DNA from: Mesotoga sp.
Lineage (GTDB): Bacteria; Thermotogota; Thermotogae; Petrotogales; Kosmotogaceae
Reading direction: 5' to 3'
Assembly (NCBI GenBank): GCA_011620045.1
Contig: WOZY01000062.1
Coordinates: forward strand, 1 to 14,820
Length of the DNA stretch: 14,820 nt
Numbering within the stretch: the stretch's first letter is position 1; each line of letters opens with the position of its first letter. The translations under genes were made by a program, and so were the position numbers. Below the pieces are notes generated by a model, which saw only the letters and a list, made by a program, of their open reading frames with translations, ran no database searches and was not told where the DNA came from. Below are positions 6,703 through 14,789 of the stretch, piece after piece.

Positions 6703-7523
6703 CAGAAAACGAGCCTCATAAAGATCCCGTTCAAAGTGAAGTTCGTGACCGAAATTCCCGCGAAAATCGAATCATCGCTTCCAAGTTTCGAGATCAGCAT
6801 TTGAGCGTCAATCCCGCGCAAGCTGACCATCACGGTCGGTGAAAGCATCAGCCTGAGATCACCGGCGGGGACGATAAAATTGCCTGCGAAAGCCAATCCA
6901 AGGTCGAATGACAGGTAATTCATTCCTATGCCAATTCCGTATCCGACCTCTCCCAGGGAGTCGTTTGTCTTCAGGTCCACAGTAGCGACAACATTTGTTT
7001 CTGCGTTTCTGATCCTCAGACTTCTCTCATATTCTTTCGCATAAAGATACAGGCCGATATCGTTGAATGAGAACGAGTCTTCTCGATGGAGAAAGACGCT
7101 CAGTCCACCATTCAGCTGACCCAGGGGAAGCCTCACCCGGTTTCTTACGAGATACTTCATATCGCCAACCGTAGAAAGCTCGAGTTCGAGAGAGGTGTGC
7201 GAGAAGACCGGGATCTGATTCGTGTTGGTGACATATCTGACCCCCATGAATAAGCCTTCGTGACTGGCAAGGATCGAGCCTCTGAAAACTCCGTCCCTGG
7301 TCTTCAGCTTCAGAAAACCCGTTGAGAACTCCTCCCAGCGGTCGATATAGGTCACACCTACGTAAGGCGTTCCAGAAGCCAACGCCAGAGTCAAGTATAT
7401 ATCTTCATAGGCCCTGATGTCTGCAGAGACGCTCCACCCTGCATTATTCAGTTTGATCTGAGTTTCGGCAAAAAGAATTACGACCGAAATCAACAGTAAG
7501 AACAGGCATAGACTCTTCTTCAA
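6702..7523 (-). CDS. secreted beta-rich protein, possible outer-envelope (toga) barrel
   Basis: I do not recognise a named family. The 273-residue product starts with a clear signal peptide (about 1-19, [19 protein letters not shown] then E-T-Q). The mature part consists of alternating polar and hydrophobic strands with frequent Gly, Tyr and Asn, and no further helical membrane segment. It ends in ...GIFMRLVF, with a terminal Phe and alternating hydrophobics, as in C-terminal strands of outer-membrane barrels. In a member of the Thermotogota this would place it in the toga, but that is inference. The start is TTG overlapping the gatB stop (TTGA), with AGGAGG 11 bases upstream. The stop overlaps the hemW start by one base. 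Its place between translation and heme genes gives no functional clue. Confidence 0.72.
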   Translation of the reverse strand: MKKSLCLFLLLISVVILFAETQIKLNNAGWSVSADIRAYEDIYLTLALASGTPYVGVTYIDRWEEFSTGFLKLKTRDGVFRGSILASHEGLFMGVRYVTNTNQIPVFSHTSLELELSTVGDMKYLVRNRVRLPLGQLNGGLSVFLHREDSFSFNDIGLYLYAKEYERSLRIRNAETNVVATVDLKTNDSLGEVGYGIGIGMNYLSFDLGLAFAGNFIVPAGDLRLMLSPTVMVSLRGIDAQMLISKLGSDDSIFAGISVTNFTLNGIFMRLVF

Positions 7524-8962
7524 TCTTTAAGCATCCTCCTTGCGATCTCATTCACTTTCGATGGATTCGCCTTTCCTCTGGTAGCCTTCATAACTGCTCC
7601 GACAAAATATCCAAGAACGCCTTCCTTCCCGGCTCTGAACTGCTCCACCGCAGAGGGGTTATCTGTCATCGCCTTTCGCAAAGCATCCTCGATTACTCTA
7701 TCATCGTCTATCTGTTCAAGCCCCTTCTCTTTGACTATCTCCAGAGGCGACTTCCTTCCTTCAACAACTAACGGAAAGATATCTTTCGCGATCTTGTTCG
7801 ATATCTTCCCTTCGTCGATAAGCTCGAAAAGCTCCTTGAAATGCTCAGGGCTTACCTTTACTTCTTCGACTGTGAGCTCCCTTTCGTTCATAACTCTCAT
7901 AACCTCTCCCATGATCCAGTTTGAGCTCTCCTTAGGTCTGCGAGTGGTCTGCGCAACTTCTTCAAAGTAAGAAGCTATTTCACCGTCTGAAGAAAGAACG
8001 GCAGCATCGTAACGGGGAAGCGAGTATTGCTTCATGAATCTCTCTATCTTTTCCCATGGGAGCTCCGGGAGATTCCCAGCAATCCTTTCTATTAGATCTT
8101 CACTGACAATCAGTTTCGGAAGATCCGGTTCTGGGAAGTAACGGTAGTCGTTTTCCTCTTCCTTCGATCTCATAGAAAACGTTTCTTTGGATGAGAAGCT
8201 CCACGATCTCGTCTCCTTGGCCACATCGCCTCCGGATGAAAGGGCTCTGGAAATTCTCTCCTGCTCGAATTCCAGCGCCTTTTCGACAAACTTGAAGGAG
8301 TTGATGTTCTTCACCTCGACCCTGTTCGAACTTCTCCCTGCTTCATCTACCATCGAGATATTCGCGTCGCATCGCAGGGCGCCTTTCTCCATATCTCCAG
8401 AACAGACTCCCAGCGCTCTCAGGGTATCCCTAAGGAGCTCCATGAAGATGCGGGCTTCCGCGGGACTGCGAAGATCGGGCTCGGTTACGATTTCAATTAG
8501 CGGAACTCCGCATCTATTGAGGTCAACATAGCTTCCAGATGAGCCGGTAATAGAATCGGTTCCCTGGTGAATCATCTTTCCGGCATCCTCTTCGATATGT
8601 ATTCTACGAATCCTGATCTTTCTCTTTTCGTCTCCGTCCTCAAGGTATAAGTAACCGTTTTCGGCGATGGGAAAGAAGTACTGAGTTATCTGATAACCCT
8701 TGGGCAGATCGGGGTAAAAATAGTTCTTTCTGTCAAAGACCGACCGCTTGTTTATAGTGCAGTTCATTGCCAGGCCGGCCATGATGGCAAACTCGACCAC
8801 TCTCTTGTTGAGAACGGGCAGAGTGCCTGGCTGGCCAGTGCAAACCGGGCAGATCGCCGTGTTGGGTTCAAGATCAAAAACATCGGCCCTGCAGCTGCAG
8901 AAGGCCTTTGTATCAGTTCTGAGTTGAGCGTGTATTTCCAATCCGATTACAGTTTTGTTCAT
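7520..8962 (-). CDS. gatB: aspartyl/glutamyl-tRNA(Asn/Gln) amidotransferase subunit B
   Basis: GatB activates the misacylated Glu-tRNA(Gln) or Asp-tRNA(Asn) and transfers ammonia from GatA to form the correct aminoacyl-tRNA. The 480-residue protein begins [10 protein letters not shown], carries the zinc-site cysteines C22, C24, C38 and C41 (FCSCRAD, ICPVC) and the signature [11 protein letters not shown] region near residue 90. It then has [19 protein letters not shown] near 150 and the [10 protein letters not shown] block near 280. The C-terminal helical and YqeY-like tail domain is complete, ending [11 protein letters not shown]. The frame also has a GTG four codons upstream at 8974. I prefer ATG 8962 because it overlaps the gatA stop as TGATG, with GGAG just upstream, and gives the conserved N-terminus. 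The next gene starts in its stop codon. Confidence 0.97.
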   Translation of the reverse strand: MNKTVIGLEIHAQLRTDTKAFCSCRADVFDLEPNTAICPVCTGQPGTLPVLNKRVVEFAIMAGLAMNCTINKRSVFDRKNYFYPDLPKGYQITQYFFPIAENGYLYLEDGDEKRKIRIRRIHIEEDAGKMIHQGTDSITGSSGSYVDLNRCGVPLIEIVTEPDLRSPAEARIFMELLRDTLRALGVCSGDMEKGALRCDANISMVDEAGRSSNRVEVKNINSFKFVEKALEFEQERISRALSSGGDVAKETRSWSFSSKETFSMRSKEEENDYRYFPEPDLPKLIVSEDLIERIAGNLPELPWEKIERFMKQYSLPRYDAAVLSSDGEIASYFEEVAQTTRRPKESSNWIMGEVMRVMNERELTVEEVKVSPEHFKELFELIDEGKISNKIAKDIFPLVVEGRKSPLEIVKEKGLEQIDDDRVIEDALRKAMTDNPSAVEQFRAGKEGVLGYFVGAVMKATRGKANPSKVNEIARRMLKD

Positions 8963-10365
8963 CACTCCGTCCACCTCTCCGGGAGTACGGTCAGCCCGCT
9001 CCTATAAGAGGGAGAGAGATCCTCGACTCCCTTTGCGGCGTCAAGAAGAGAGACGTCGCTAAACCTTCTACCTGTGAGAAGCACCCCAACAGGCATTTCA
9101 TCGACCAGCCCTGCCGGCAAAGAGATCGACGGAAGGCCCGCAACATTTGCCGGTATCGTGTAAATATCCATCAAATAATACGTCAGGGGGTCGGTAATCT
9201 CGCCAATTTTCGGCGCAATCACGGGAGAAGAGGGATTCAAGATGAAATCGTATTCATCCAGCACTCTGTTCAGCTCGCCGGCCATGACGCTTCTCGTTTT
9301 CAAAGCCTTTCTATAATAGGCGTCATAATAAGTCGCGCTTAGGGTGAAGGTTCCAAGAAGAATTCTTCTCTTCACTTCCTTCCCGAAACCTATGTCCCTG
9401 TTCTTGTTTGTGAGGCTTTCATAGTCTTCCGACGGCACTCTCGGTCCGAATCTAATCCCTTCGTAGCGGGCTAGATTCGAGCTGGCCTCTGCGGGCGCAA
9501 TCAGATAGTAGGTTGCCACGGCGTACTCGACCGAAGGGATGGAAATCTCTTCGACCTCCGCTCCTGAACGCCTGATATCTTCCACTATTGAAAGGAATCT
9601 CTCCTTCACTCCGGAATCGAGGCCGGGATAGTTCAGCATTTCGGAAGGGACGGCCAGTTTCAGCCCCTTGAGATATCCCTTAAGAGACACATCAAAAGAC
9701 AGCTCTTTTCTGACAGTGTTTGAGTCATTACTATCGTGTCCCGATATCATAGACATCACATCTGCGGCATCCTGGGAGCAGCGAGTCATCGGGCCGATCT
9801 GATCCAGCGAAGAGGCAAATGCGACGAGTCCGTATCTGGATACGAGTCCGTATGTCGGTTTGAAGCCGACTATACCGCACATGGAAGCCGGCTGCCTTAC
9901 AGAACCGCCAGTGTCGCTGCCGAGAGCGAACGGAGCAAGCCCCGCAGCTACCGCGGCCGCGCTTCCGCCGCTGCTTCCTCCCGGAATGCGTTCAAGATCC
10001 CAGGGATTTCTGGAAGGGCCGAAGGCGGAGTTCTCTGTGGAGGACCCCATGGCGAATTCGTCCAAATTCGTCTTTCCGAGAAGCTTTCCTCCCCTAACGG
10101 CGAGCTTTCGGGTCACCGTCGCATCGTATGGAGATTCGTAATTCTCGAGTATTCTGCTGCCGCACGTTGTTCTGGTCCCGACAGCGAGGATGTTGTCCTT
10201 TAGGGCATACGGAAAACCCTGTCTCTTGTCGCCTGACAGGGTGCTTACCTGAAGGAATGCCTTGAGTTCATCGTTGTACTTCATTACTCTCTCTCTATAG
10301 AACTCGAAAGTGTCTTCAAGAGATATGATTTCTGAGAGTCTAAGATTCAGCGGATTCTTTGTCAC
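8962..10365 (-). CDS. gatA: aspartyl/glutamyl-tRNA(Asn/Gln) amidotransferase subunit A
   Basis: GatA is the glutaminase that releases ammonia for GatB. The 467-residue amidase-signature protein has the full Ser-cisSer-Lys triad by motif: K56 in [12 protein letters not shown]131 in [16 protein letters not shown] and S155 in [12 protein letters not shown]. The 75- and 24-residue spacings match characterised GatA enzymes. The N-terminus is about 20 residues shorter than the usual 485-residue form. The open frame runs to a GTG at 10374, but that codon overlaps the ribosome site. The GTG at 10365 has GGAGG (10374-10378) eight bases upstream and is the likelier start. It is the first gene of the eleven-gene run. 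gatC is not adjacent in either direction, so the small third subunit, if present, is encoded elsewhere. Confidence 0.97.
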   Translation of the reverse strand: MTKNPLNLRLSEIISLEDTFEFYRERVMKYNDELKAFLQVSTLSGDKRQGFPYALKDNILAVGTRTTCGSRILENYESPYDATVTRKLAVRGGKLLGKTNLDEFAMGSSTENSAFGPSRNPWDLERIPGGSSGGSAAAVAAGLAPFALGSDTGGSVRQPASMCGIVGFKPTYGLVSRYGLVAFASSLDQIGPMTRCSQDAADVMSMISGHDSNDSNTVRKELSFDVSLKGYLKGLKLAVPSEMLNYPGLDSGVKERFLSIVEDIRRSGAEVEEISIPSVEYAVATYYLIAPAEASSNLARYEGIRFGPRVPSEDYESLTNKNRDIGFGKEVKRRILLGTFTLSATYYDAYYRKALKTRSVMAGELNRVLDEYDFILNPSSPVIAPKIGEITDPLTYYLMDIYTIPANVAGLPSISLPAGLVDEMPVGVLLTGRRFSDVSLLDAAKGVEDLSPSYRSGLTVLPERWTE

Positions 10366-10392
10366 GAAAGCCACCTCCGGATATTCACGACA

Positions 10393-10398
10393 ATTCTA
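10393..10398 (-). promoter_or_regulatory. candidate extended -10 element for gatA operon
   Basis: Reading the minus strand, TGTTAGAAT contains TAGAAT (5 of 6 to the consensus) with an upstream TG in the extended -10 position. Transcription would begin near 10386, giving a leader of about 20 bases before the GTG at 10365 and leaving the ribosome site intact. No good -35 hexamer lies 17 bases upstream, so this rests on the extended -10 alone. Confidence 0.35.
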
Positions 10399-10515
10399 AC
10401 ATTTTCAGAGGACTTCTAACAGCAGAAAGCAACTTGAAATTGAGTAAACGCCCATCTTTGAATCGAATGGCGTCGACCCGCGTGAGAGTTTTGCAGCTGC
10501 CAGATGCGCTAGTAG

Positions 10516-10540
10516 TTGCCTTCTAGACTATACAAGGCAA
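10516..10540. repeat. short hairpin TTGCCTT / AAGGCAA
   Basis: Seven-base perfect arms (10516-10522 and 10534-10540) enclose an 11-base loop. Neither strand has a T-run directly after the stem, so it is a poor intrinsic terminator. It could be a weak attenuation structure for transcription leaving the response-regulator gene, or part of the same structured element as its neighbours. Confidence 0.45.
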
Positions 10541-10558
10541 ACAAAAGAGAAGTTCTTC

Positions 10559-10628
10559 GTTCTTAGGATCCGCCTACGCTGGAAAGAGCCGCTTGTTAGG
10601 AAACGTTGCTCGCTCTGGGACTAAGAAC
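10559..10628. repeat. inverted repeat GTTCTTAG / CTAAGAAC with nested arms
   Basis: Perfect 8-base arms lie at 10559-10566 (GTTCTTAG) and 10621-10628 (CTAAGAAC). Imperfect inner arms lie at about 10585-10592 (AGAGCCGC) and 10608-10616 (GCTCGCTCT). A second copy of the left arm sequence (AGTTCTT) lies at 10551-10557 and can pair with the right arm extended to AAGAACTCTC. The layout suits a branched hairpin of about 80 bases or the ends of a small repetitive element. Confidence 0.5.
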
Positions 10629-10679
10629 TCTCGTTTTCTCCAATACCCAACCCCCGCTACCTTGTACCCTACTCGCCCC

Positions 10680-11120
10680 TCATGCTTCTGGAGGACCGAC
10701 GTTGATCGTAAGCCAGTAGTCGCCGATTGCCCTGGCTAGCACGAGAAATTCATCGAAATCAACCGGTTTGACAAGATAGGAATTGACTCCGCAGTCATAG
10801 CAGATTGCTCTATCTCCTTCTTCGCGCGAAGAAGTCAGCACAACAACAGGTATTCTCTTCGTCACTTCAGTTTTCTTCATCTCCTGAAGAACTTCATGTC
10901 CTGAAATCCCCGGCAGTTTAAGATCCAGCAAGACAAGATCAGGCAGAGGGAATGCCTCTCGATCTTCGAATCTCCCTCTGCCAAACACATAGTCGAGCGC
11001 CGCTTCTCCGCTCTTTGCTATCTCGATTCGGTTCGTGAGTCCTACCTGTCTGAAAGAGTCAAGAGTCAACTCAATATCCATCGAATTATCTTCAACTAAA
11101 AGCATTATGGCTCTTTTCAA
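10680..11120 (-). CDS. single-domain response regulator, Rcp1-like
   Basis: This 146-residue receiver domain has no output domain. The acidic pocket is E10-D11 (LLVEDNSMD), the phosphoacceptor is D66 (LVLLDLKLPG), and the switch residues are T96 (VVLTSS) and K118 (LVKPVDF), all canonical. The insert DYVFGRGRFEDREAFPLPD between helix 2 and strand 3 is typical of the Rcp1 subfamily that pairs with phytochrome-like kinases. The start is TTG overlapping the kinase stop (TTGA), with AAGGGGG upstream. A later ATG at codon 6 would cut the first strand. With no DNA-binding or enzyme domain, it probably acts by protein contact or as a phosphorelay intermediate. The kinase upstream is the obvious phosphodonor, and the divergent HD-GYP protein is a possible downstream partner (inference). 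Confidence 0.93.
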   Translation of the reverse strand: MKRAIMLLVEDNSMDIELTLDSFRQVGLTNRIEIAKSGEAALDYVFGRGRFEDREAFPLPDLVLLDLKLPGISGHEVLQEMKKTEVTKRIPVVVLTSSREEGDRAICYDCGVNSYLVKPVDFDEFLVLARAIGDYWLTINVGPPEA

Positions 11121-13198
11121 GAGCTCGCCCCCTTGATTTTAATTGTGAATCTTGAGCCTTTCCCTGGCTCCGATTCGAGAGATACATCTCCCCCCATAAG
11201 AGCAACTGATTTCTTGACGATTGCCAGTCCGATTCCGGTTCCGGGATATTCATCGCCGGTGTGCAATCTCTGGAATATATTGAATATCCTTTCATGAAAC
11301 TTGCTTTCTATTCCGATACCATTGTCTTCAACAGTCAGGTTCACAAAACCGTTTTGCTCATCTGAATAGACTTTTATCAATGGATGCTCTCCGCTCTTGT
11401 GATAAGTGAGCGAGTTTTGAAGCAGATTAGTCAATGCCCTCCTTAGCAGCGAGCGATCCGCGTAGACCTTTGGCAGATCTGAGAGGACCTTTACTTCGGC
11501 TTCTTCCTCAACTATCATGTTTTCCAGCGTTGAGATGCAGTCACTTACAGTATCCTGTAAAGACACTTCCTCCATTTTTAGCGCTGTTTTTCCAACCCTG
11601 GAGTATTCAAGAAGTCCGGTGATCAGTTCCGACATGTCCTCACCGGCCTTAACTATAAATCCGAGATAGCGGCTCCCTTCTTCAGGGAGAAGGGACGAGT
11701 AGCGATCGTATACTATCTTTGAGAATCCTCTTATGGCTCTCAGGGGAGCCCTAAGGTCATGCGAAACCGAGTACGCGAAAGACTCGAGTTCCCGGTTTAC
11801 TTCCTCAAGCTCCTCTGTTCTCTTCTTAACTCTGCTTTCGAGCTCTTCCATAGTCATTTCTCGCTGAGTAACATCTTCAAACACTACAACAAGCTCATCT
11901 GCCTTATGTCTGTAGATGAAATTCTCGGCCCAGAATGTCAGCCTCCCATCGTGATACTCTCTCACCGGATGATGCTGCGAATACCCGCTTTTCCAGACAT
12001 CAAGCATCCTTTCATAAAGCCCTAACTCGGTTACACCTGGAAAGACTGCCCTGACGCTTCTTCCAAGTATCTCCTCGCGGCTTACACCCGTTATCCTGCA
12101 ACCTGCCGGATTCATGTCTAGAAAAACAATGTCATCGCCGTCATTGACCACTTTGTTTATTGCCACGCCGACATTCATATTCTCATACAACTGTCTGAAA
12201 AGAAGCTCGCTTTCATTTAGGGCCTGCTCCATCTTGTGCTGTTCAGTCACGTCCTCAAGGATTCCGAATAGACCCGCAGGATTTCCCTCTTCGTCGTGAA
12301 TCGGAGCGTTATAGACCTTAACGACCACTTCCTTTCCGTCCTTCGTGTGCCTCACAAGCCGTGCTCCTCTGATGGGCCGTCCGCCGAGAGTCTCTTCGTT
12401 CATCTTCCGATGCTCTTCCCTTTGGTTCTCACTTACATAAGGTAAGGGTTTTCCGATCACTTCCGACTCTTTCCAACCGAACATCTTCTCGGCTGCCTCG
12501 TTCCATTCCGTTACGTTGTAGTCCAGGTCGATTGTAACTATAGCAACTGGGGCGGTTTTCACTATCGTCGCCACTCTCTCGCTCATCACAACGAGTTCTT
12601 TCTCGGCCGCCTTTCCTCTCTGCCTTGCAATCTGGTCGGTGATCGCCCATCCGATGACCATTGTAGCAAAAGGATAGATAATCATTACTGGCAGAGCAGT
12701 GATCGAAAAGAAAGCCTCTCTGCTCTGCTGAGGGAGGAACAGCATGCAAATCAACATGAAGATATGAACAACGACTCCAAGAAGGTATAGTTCCAGAAGG
12801 GAATGATCTCCGACCTTCTTCTTCATGAAGTATCTCCAGAAAAGACCTACAGAAACCGAACTGAGAATTGTGCCGATTCCAGGAAGGGCACCTTCGCCCC
12901 CCATCATTAGCCGCAGGACAACAGCCATCGAGGCGGCGATTGCAGAAGGAAGAAAGCCGAAAAAGAGCCCGACCAGGCCCAGGACAACAGTTCTCGTGTC
13001 GAAAACTACCCCGGGCGAAAGCTGCCAGGAGTTCATCATAACGGCCAGGGTTATTAATCCCAGAAGAAGGCCGGAGATAATCTGCCAGGAAGTCTGTCGG
13101 CTTGGAATTGATCTGGTATAGAAGGCGCTGTACACGACAACCAGAGTGATAAGCAACGCCGCATTGTTCAATAGAGAGGTCAAGACTTCTCTTCCCAT
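11117..13198 (-). CDS. membrane-bound PAS-PAS sensor histidine kinase
   Basis: The 693-residue kinase has an N-terminal multi-helix membrane module (about 8-190) resembling the 5TMR-LYT sensor of LytS-type proteins (SPGVVFDTRTVVLGLVGLFFG, MMGGEGALPGIGT). Two PAS domains follow at about 206-325 and 327-447, then a coiled coil (450-475), a HisKA dimerisation domain with H480 in YSVSHDLRAPLRA, and a HATPase domain with N-box N595 (NLLQNSLTYH), DNGIGI (625-630) and GTGIGLAI (653-660). All kinase boxes are intact. The open frame reaches a TTG at 13264, but ATG 13198 has GGAGG seven bases upstream (13206-13210) and is chosen. It is cotranscribed with the receiver gene that overlaps its stop and is divergent from the HD-GYP gene. 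The signal is unknown. PAS domains could bind heme, flavin or small ligands, with no clear cofactor residue seen. Confidence 0.95.
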   Translation of the reverse strand: MGREVLTSLLNNAALLITLVVVYSAFYTRSIPSRQTSWQIISGLLLGLITLAVMMNSWQLSPGVVFDTRTVVLGLVGLFFGFLPSAIAASMAVVLRLMMGGEGALPGIGTILSSVSVGLFWRYFMKKKVGDHSLLELYLLGVVVHIFMLICMLFLPQQSREAFFSITALPVMIIYPFATMVIGWAITDQIARQRGKAAEKELVVMSERVATIVKTAPVAIVTIDLDYNVTEWNEAAEKMFGWKESEVIGKPLPYVSENQREEHRKMNEETLGGRPIRGARLVRHTKDGKEVVVKVYNAPIHDEEGNPAGLFGILEDVTEQHKMEQALNESELLFRQLYENMNVGVAINKVVNDGDDIVFLDMNPAGCRITGVSREEILGRSVRAVFPGVTELGLYERMLDVWKSGYSQHHPVREYHDGRLTFWAENFIYRHKADELVVVFEDVTQREMTMEELESRVKKRTEELEEVNRELESFAYSVSHDLRAPLRAIRGFSKIVYDRYSSLLPEEGSRYLGFIVKAGEDMSELITGLLEYSRVGKTALKMEEVSLQDTVSDCISTLENMIVEEEAEVKVLSDLPKVYADRSLLRRALTNLLQNSLTYHKSGEHPLIKVYSDEQNGFVNLTVEDNGIGIESKFHERIFNIFQRLHTGDEYPGTGIGLAIVKKSVALMGGDVSLESEPGKGSRFTIKIKGASS

Positions 13199-13388
13199 AG
13201 AATTTCCTCCCGCAGGAGTCGCTTCAAGTAGCCCCGAAATTAGTATAGCCTTTTCGCTCTTCAAATCGGGCGATCTGAGAAAGTATTTCCAGGGACTATC
13301 TTAGCGATCAACAAAAGAATTAGAAGTATTACCTTTTCGAAATGAGGTGTCTGACGTGCTATTATGTAATATGTTGTTGGAGGTGATT
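13199..13388. other. shared divergent regulatory region
   Basis: These 190 bases separate the divergent kinase and HD-GYP genes. On the plus strand there is a good promoter (13337-13365) and a GGAGGTG ribosome site (13379-13385). On the minus strand a TATACT hexamer (13247-13242) lies upstream of the kinase ribosome site but has no recognisable -35 partner. I see no clear operator palindrome. Confidence 0.6.
13337..13365 (+). promoter_or_regulatory. candidate sigma-70 promoter for the HD-GYP gene
   Basis: The -35 hexamer TCGAAA (13337-13342, 4 of 6 to consensus) and the -10 hexamer TATTAT (13360-13365, 5 of 6) are 17 bases apart. Transcription would start near 13372, leaving a short leader that holds GGAGGTG before the ATG at 13389. 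This also excludes the upstream GTG at 13347 as a start. Confidence 0.55.
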
Positions 13389-14789
13389 ATGACCAGAATT
13401 CCGGTAGATAATGAGCTCCGTTCTGCAACGATCAAAATACTTCTCGTAGAGGATCTCGAAAGCGATGCCGAACTTGCGAAGCTCGAGATTTCGAGTGGGC
13501 TTGCAGATTGGTGCGATTCGCTGGAATTTCGCACGGTCGATAACAGGAGCGATTTCCTCGATGCGATCGAGAACTTCAAGCCGGACCTGATAGTCTCCGA
13601 TTACATGATGCCGCTTTTCAACGGCATGGAAGTAATAACCCTTACCCTGGAACGCACTCCCGAGACACCGATAGTGATTCTTACAGGTTCTATGAATGAA
13701 GAGACTGCCGTCAACTGTATGAAGGCCGGTGCAGCAGACTACGTTATAAAAGAGCATATGACCAGGCTTCCCTTCGCGGTCAAAGAGGCGATCAGTAGAA
13801 AGAAAGAAGCAGTGCTGAGGGCCGAAACGGAAATGGCTCTGGAAGAGAGTGAGAAGAAGTTCAGACTCATAGCGGAGAAGGCCAACGATCTGATCTACAG
13901 GTATGAGTTTTATCCGGAGCGGAGATTCTCGTACGTGAGTCCCTCGGCCACGAAGATAACCGGCTACACCCCTGAAGATCATTACTCGAATCCGAATCTT
14001 GGCTTCGAGCTGGTGCACCCGGACGATCGAGAAAAACTTGATGCTCTTGCGCATCATGTTGGTGAAGCTCCAGTTCTGTTGAGATGGATAAAGAAGAGCG
14101 GAGAGGTCATCTGGTGCGAGCAGATGAACGTACCTGTTTACGATGACAACGGTCAGCTTATCGCGATCGAAGGTATTGCCCGGGACGTAACAGAGCGTCA
14201 GAAAGCGAGTGAGGACCTGAAAGGCGCATTTTATTCAATAGTAACTGTTCTTTCCGACATGCTGAATCTTAAGGATCCATACACTCAGTTCCATGAGAAG
14301 AAAGTGGCAAAGCTTTCCCTGGAAATAGGCAAAGCGATGGGCCTGGACGAGTTTACTCTTGAATCCATTAGGGTCTCGGCAATGGTTCACGACATTGGAA
14401 AGATTATCGTCCCCACGGAGATACTCTCTAAGCCCGGAATCTTGAGCAATATTGAGTTCGAGATAATAAAGAGACACCCCGAAACGGCATACGAAGTCCT
14501 TCATAAGGTGGACCTGCCCTGGCCGGTTGCGGAAATAGTGTATCAGCATCACGAGCGACTTGACGGTTCCGGTTATCCCAGGCATCTGAAGGATGGAGAG
14601 ATCCTGCTGGAAGCAAAGATAATTATGGTAGCCGATGTCTTCGAGGCAATGAGCTCGCACAGGCCATATAGGGCTGCTCTGGGCTTCGAAGCGGCACTTG
14701 AAGAGATAAATAAGAATGCTGGAAAGCTTTACGACCCCGAGATCGTGAGAGTCTGCTCATCAATAATCGAATCAGGTTTCAAATTCTGA
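13389..14789 (+). CDS. REC-PAS-HD-GYP protein, probable cyclic-dinucleotide phosphodiesterase
   Basis: This 466-residue cytoplasmic signalling protein has three domains. A receiver domain (about 14-130) carries phosphoacceptor D71 (IVSDYMMP), T99 and K121. The Lys is followed by Glu-His rather than the usual Pro. A PAS domain follows at about 155-270 (ANDLIYRYEF through GIARDVTERQ). The HD-GYP domain at about 275-466 has H302, HDIGK (334-338), H363, HHERLDGSGYP (387-397) and D416, so both metal site and GYP motif are intact. Such proteins hydrolyse c-di-GMP, and some act on cGAMP. Phosphorylation of the receiver would control the activity. ATG 13389 is chosen for its GGAGGTG site (13379-13385). 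The open frame back to GTG 13347 would run through the promoter. The neighbouring divergent kinase is a plausible phosphodonor. Only about 30 featureless bases follow it in the window. Confidence 0.95.
   Translation: MTRIPVDNELRSATIKILLVEDLESDAELAKLEISSGLADWCDSLEFRTVDNRSDFLDAIENFKPDLIVSDYMMPLFNGMEVITLTLERTPETPIVILTGSMNEETAVNCMKAGAADYVIKEHMTRLPFAVKEAISRKKEAVLRAETEMALEESEKKFRLIAEKANDLIYRYEFYPERRFSYVSPSATKITGYTPEDHYSNPNLGFELVHPDDREKLDALAHHVGEAPVLLRWIKKSGEVIWCEQMNVPVYDDNGQLIAIEGIARDVTERQKASEDLKGAFYSIVTVLSDMLNLKDPYTQFHEKKVAKLSLEIGKAMGLDEFTLESIRVSAMVHDIGKIIVPTEILSKPGILSNIEFEIIKRHPETAYEVLHKVDLPWPVAEIVYQHHERLDGSGYPRHLKDGEILLEAKIIMVADVFEAMSSHRPYRAALGFEAALEEINKNAGKLYDPEIVRVCSSIIESGFKF

Larger units (their letters stand above)
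10366..10679. other. gene-free spacer with inverted repeats upstream of gatA
   Basis: I see no coding region, tRNA or rRNA in these roughly 310 bases. They lie downstream of the response-regulator gene and upstream of gatA, both on the minus strand. They contain the gatA ribosome site and a candidate -10 element, three inverted repeats (about 10448-10473, 10516-10540 and 10559-10628), and four C-runs on the plus strand (10646-10679), which are G-tracts in the minus-strand transcript. A small structured RNA, a repeat-family copy or an imperfect terminator are all possible. Nothing in the sequence decides among them. Confidence 0.7.

Noticed and set aside
9736..10203. 155-residue plus-strand open frame opposite gatA
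   Set aside because: It mirrors the conserved amidase core of gatA. The Ser/Arg/Ala-rich composition is that of an antisense frame.
10375..10679. tRNA gene or transposon remnant in the spacer
   Set aside because: No cloverleaf with a TTCGA-type T-arm and acceptor pairing could be built, and no transposase fragment, terminal repeat pair with target duplication or disrupted gene is seen.
13198..13264. TTG at 13264 as the histidine kinase start
   Set aside because: The added 22 residues are not hydrophobic or conserved-looking, and the ATG at 13198 has a GGAGG site at ideal distance.
13347..13388. GTG at 13347 as the HD-GYP protein start
   Set aside because: It would translate through the candidate -10 element and the strong ribosome site that serves the ATG at 13389.
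13362..14057. 231-residue minus-strand open frame opposite the HD-GYP gene
   Set aside because: It lies wholly antisense to an intact, motif-complete gene, has no ribosome site and shows no recognisable domain. It is a shadow frame.
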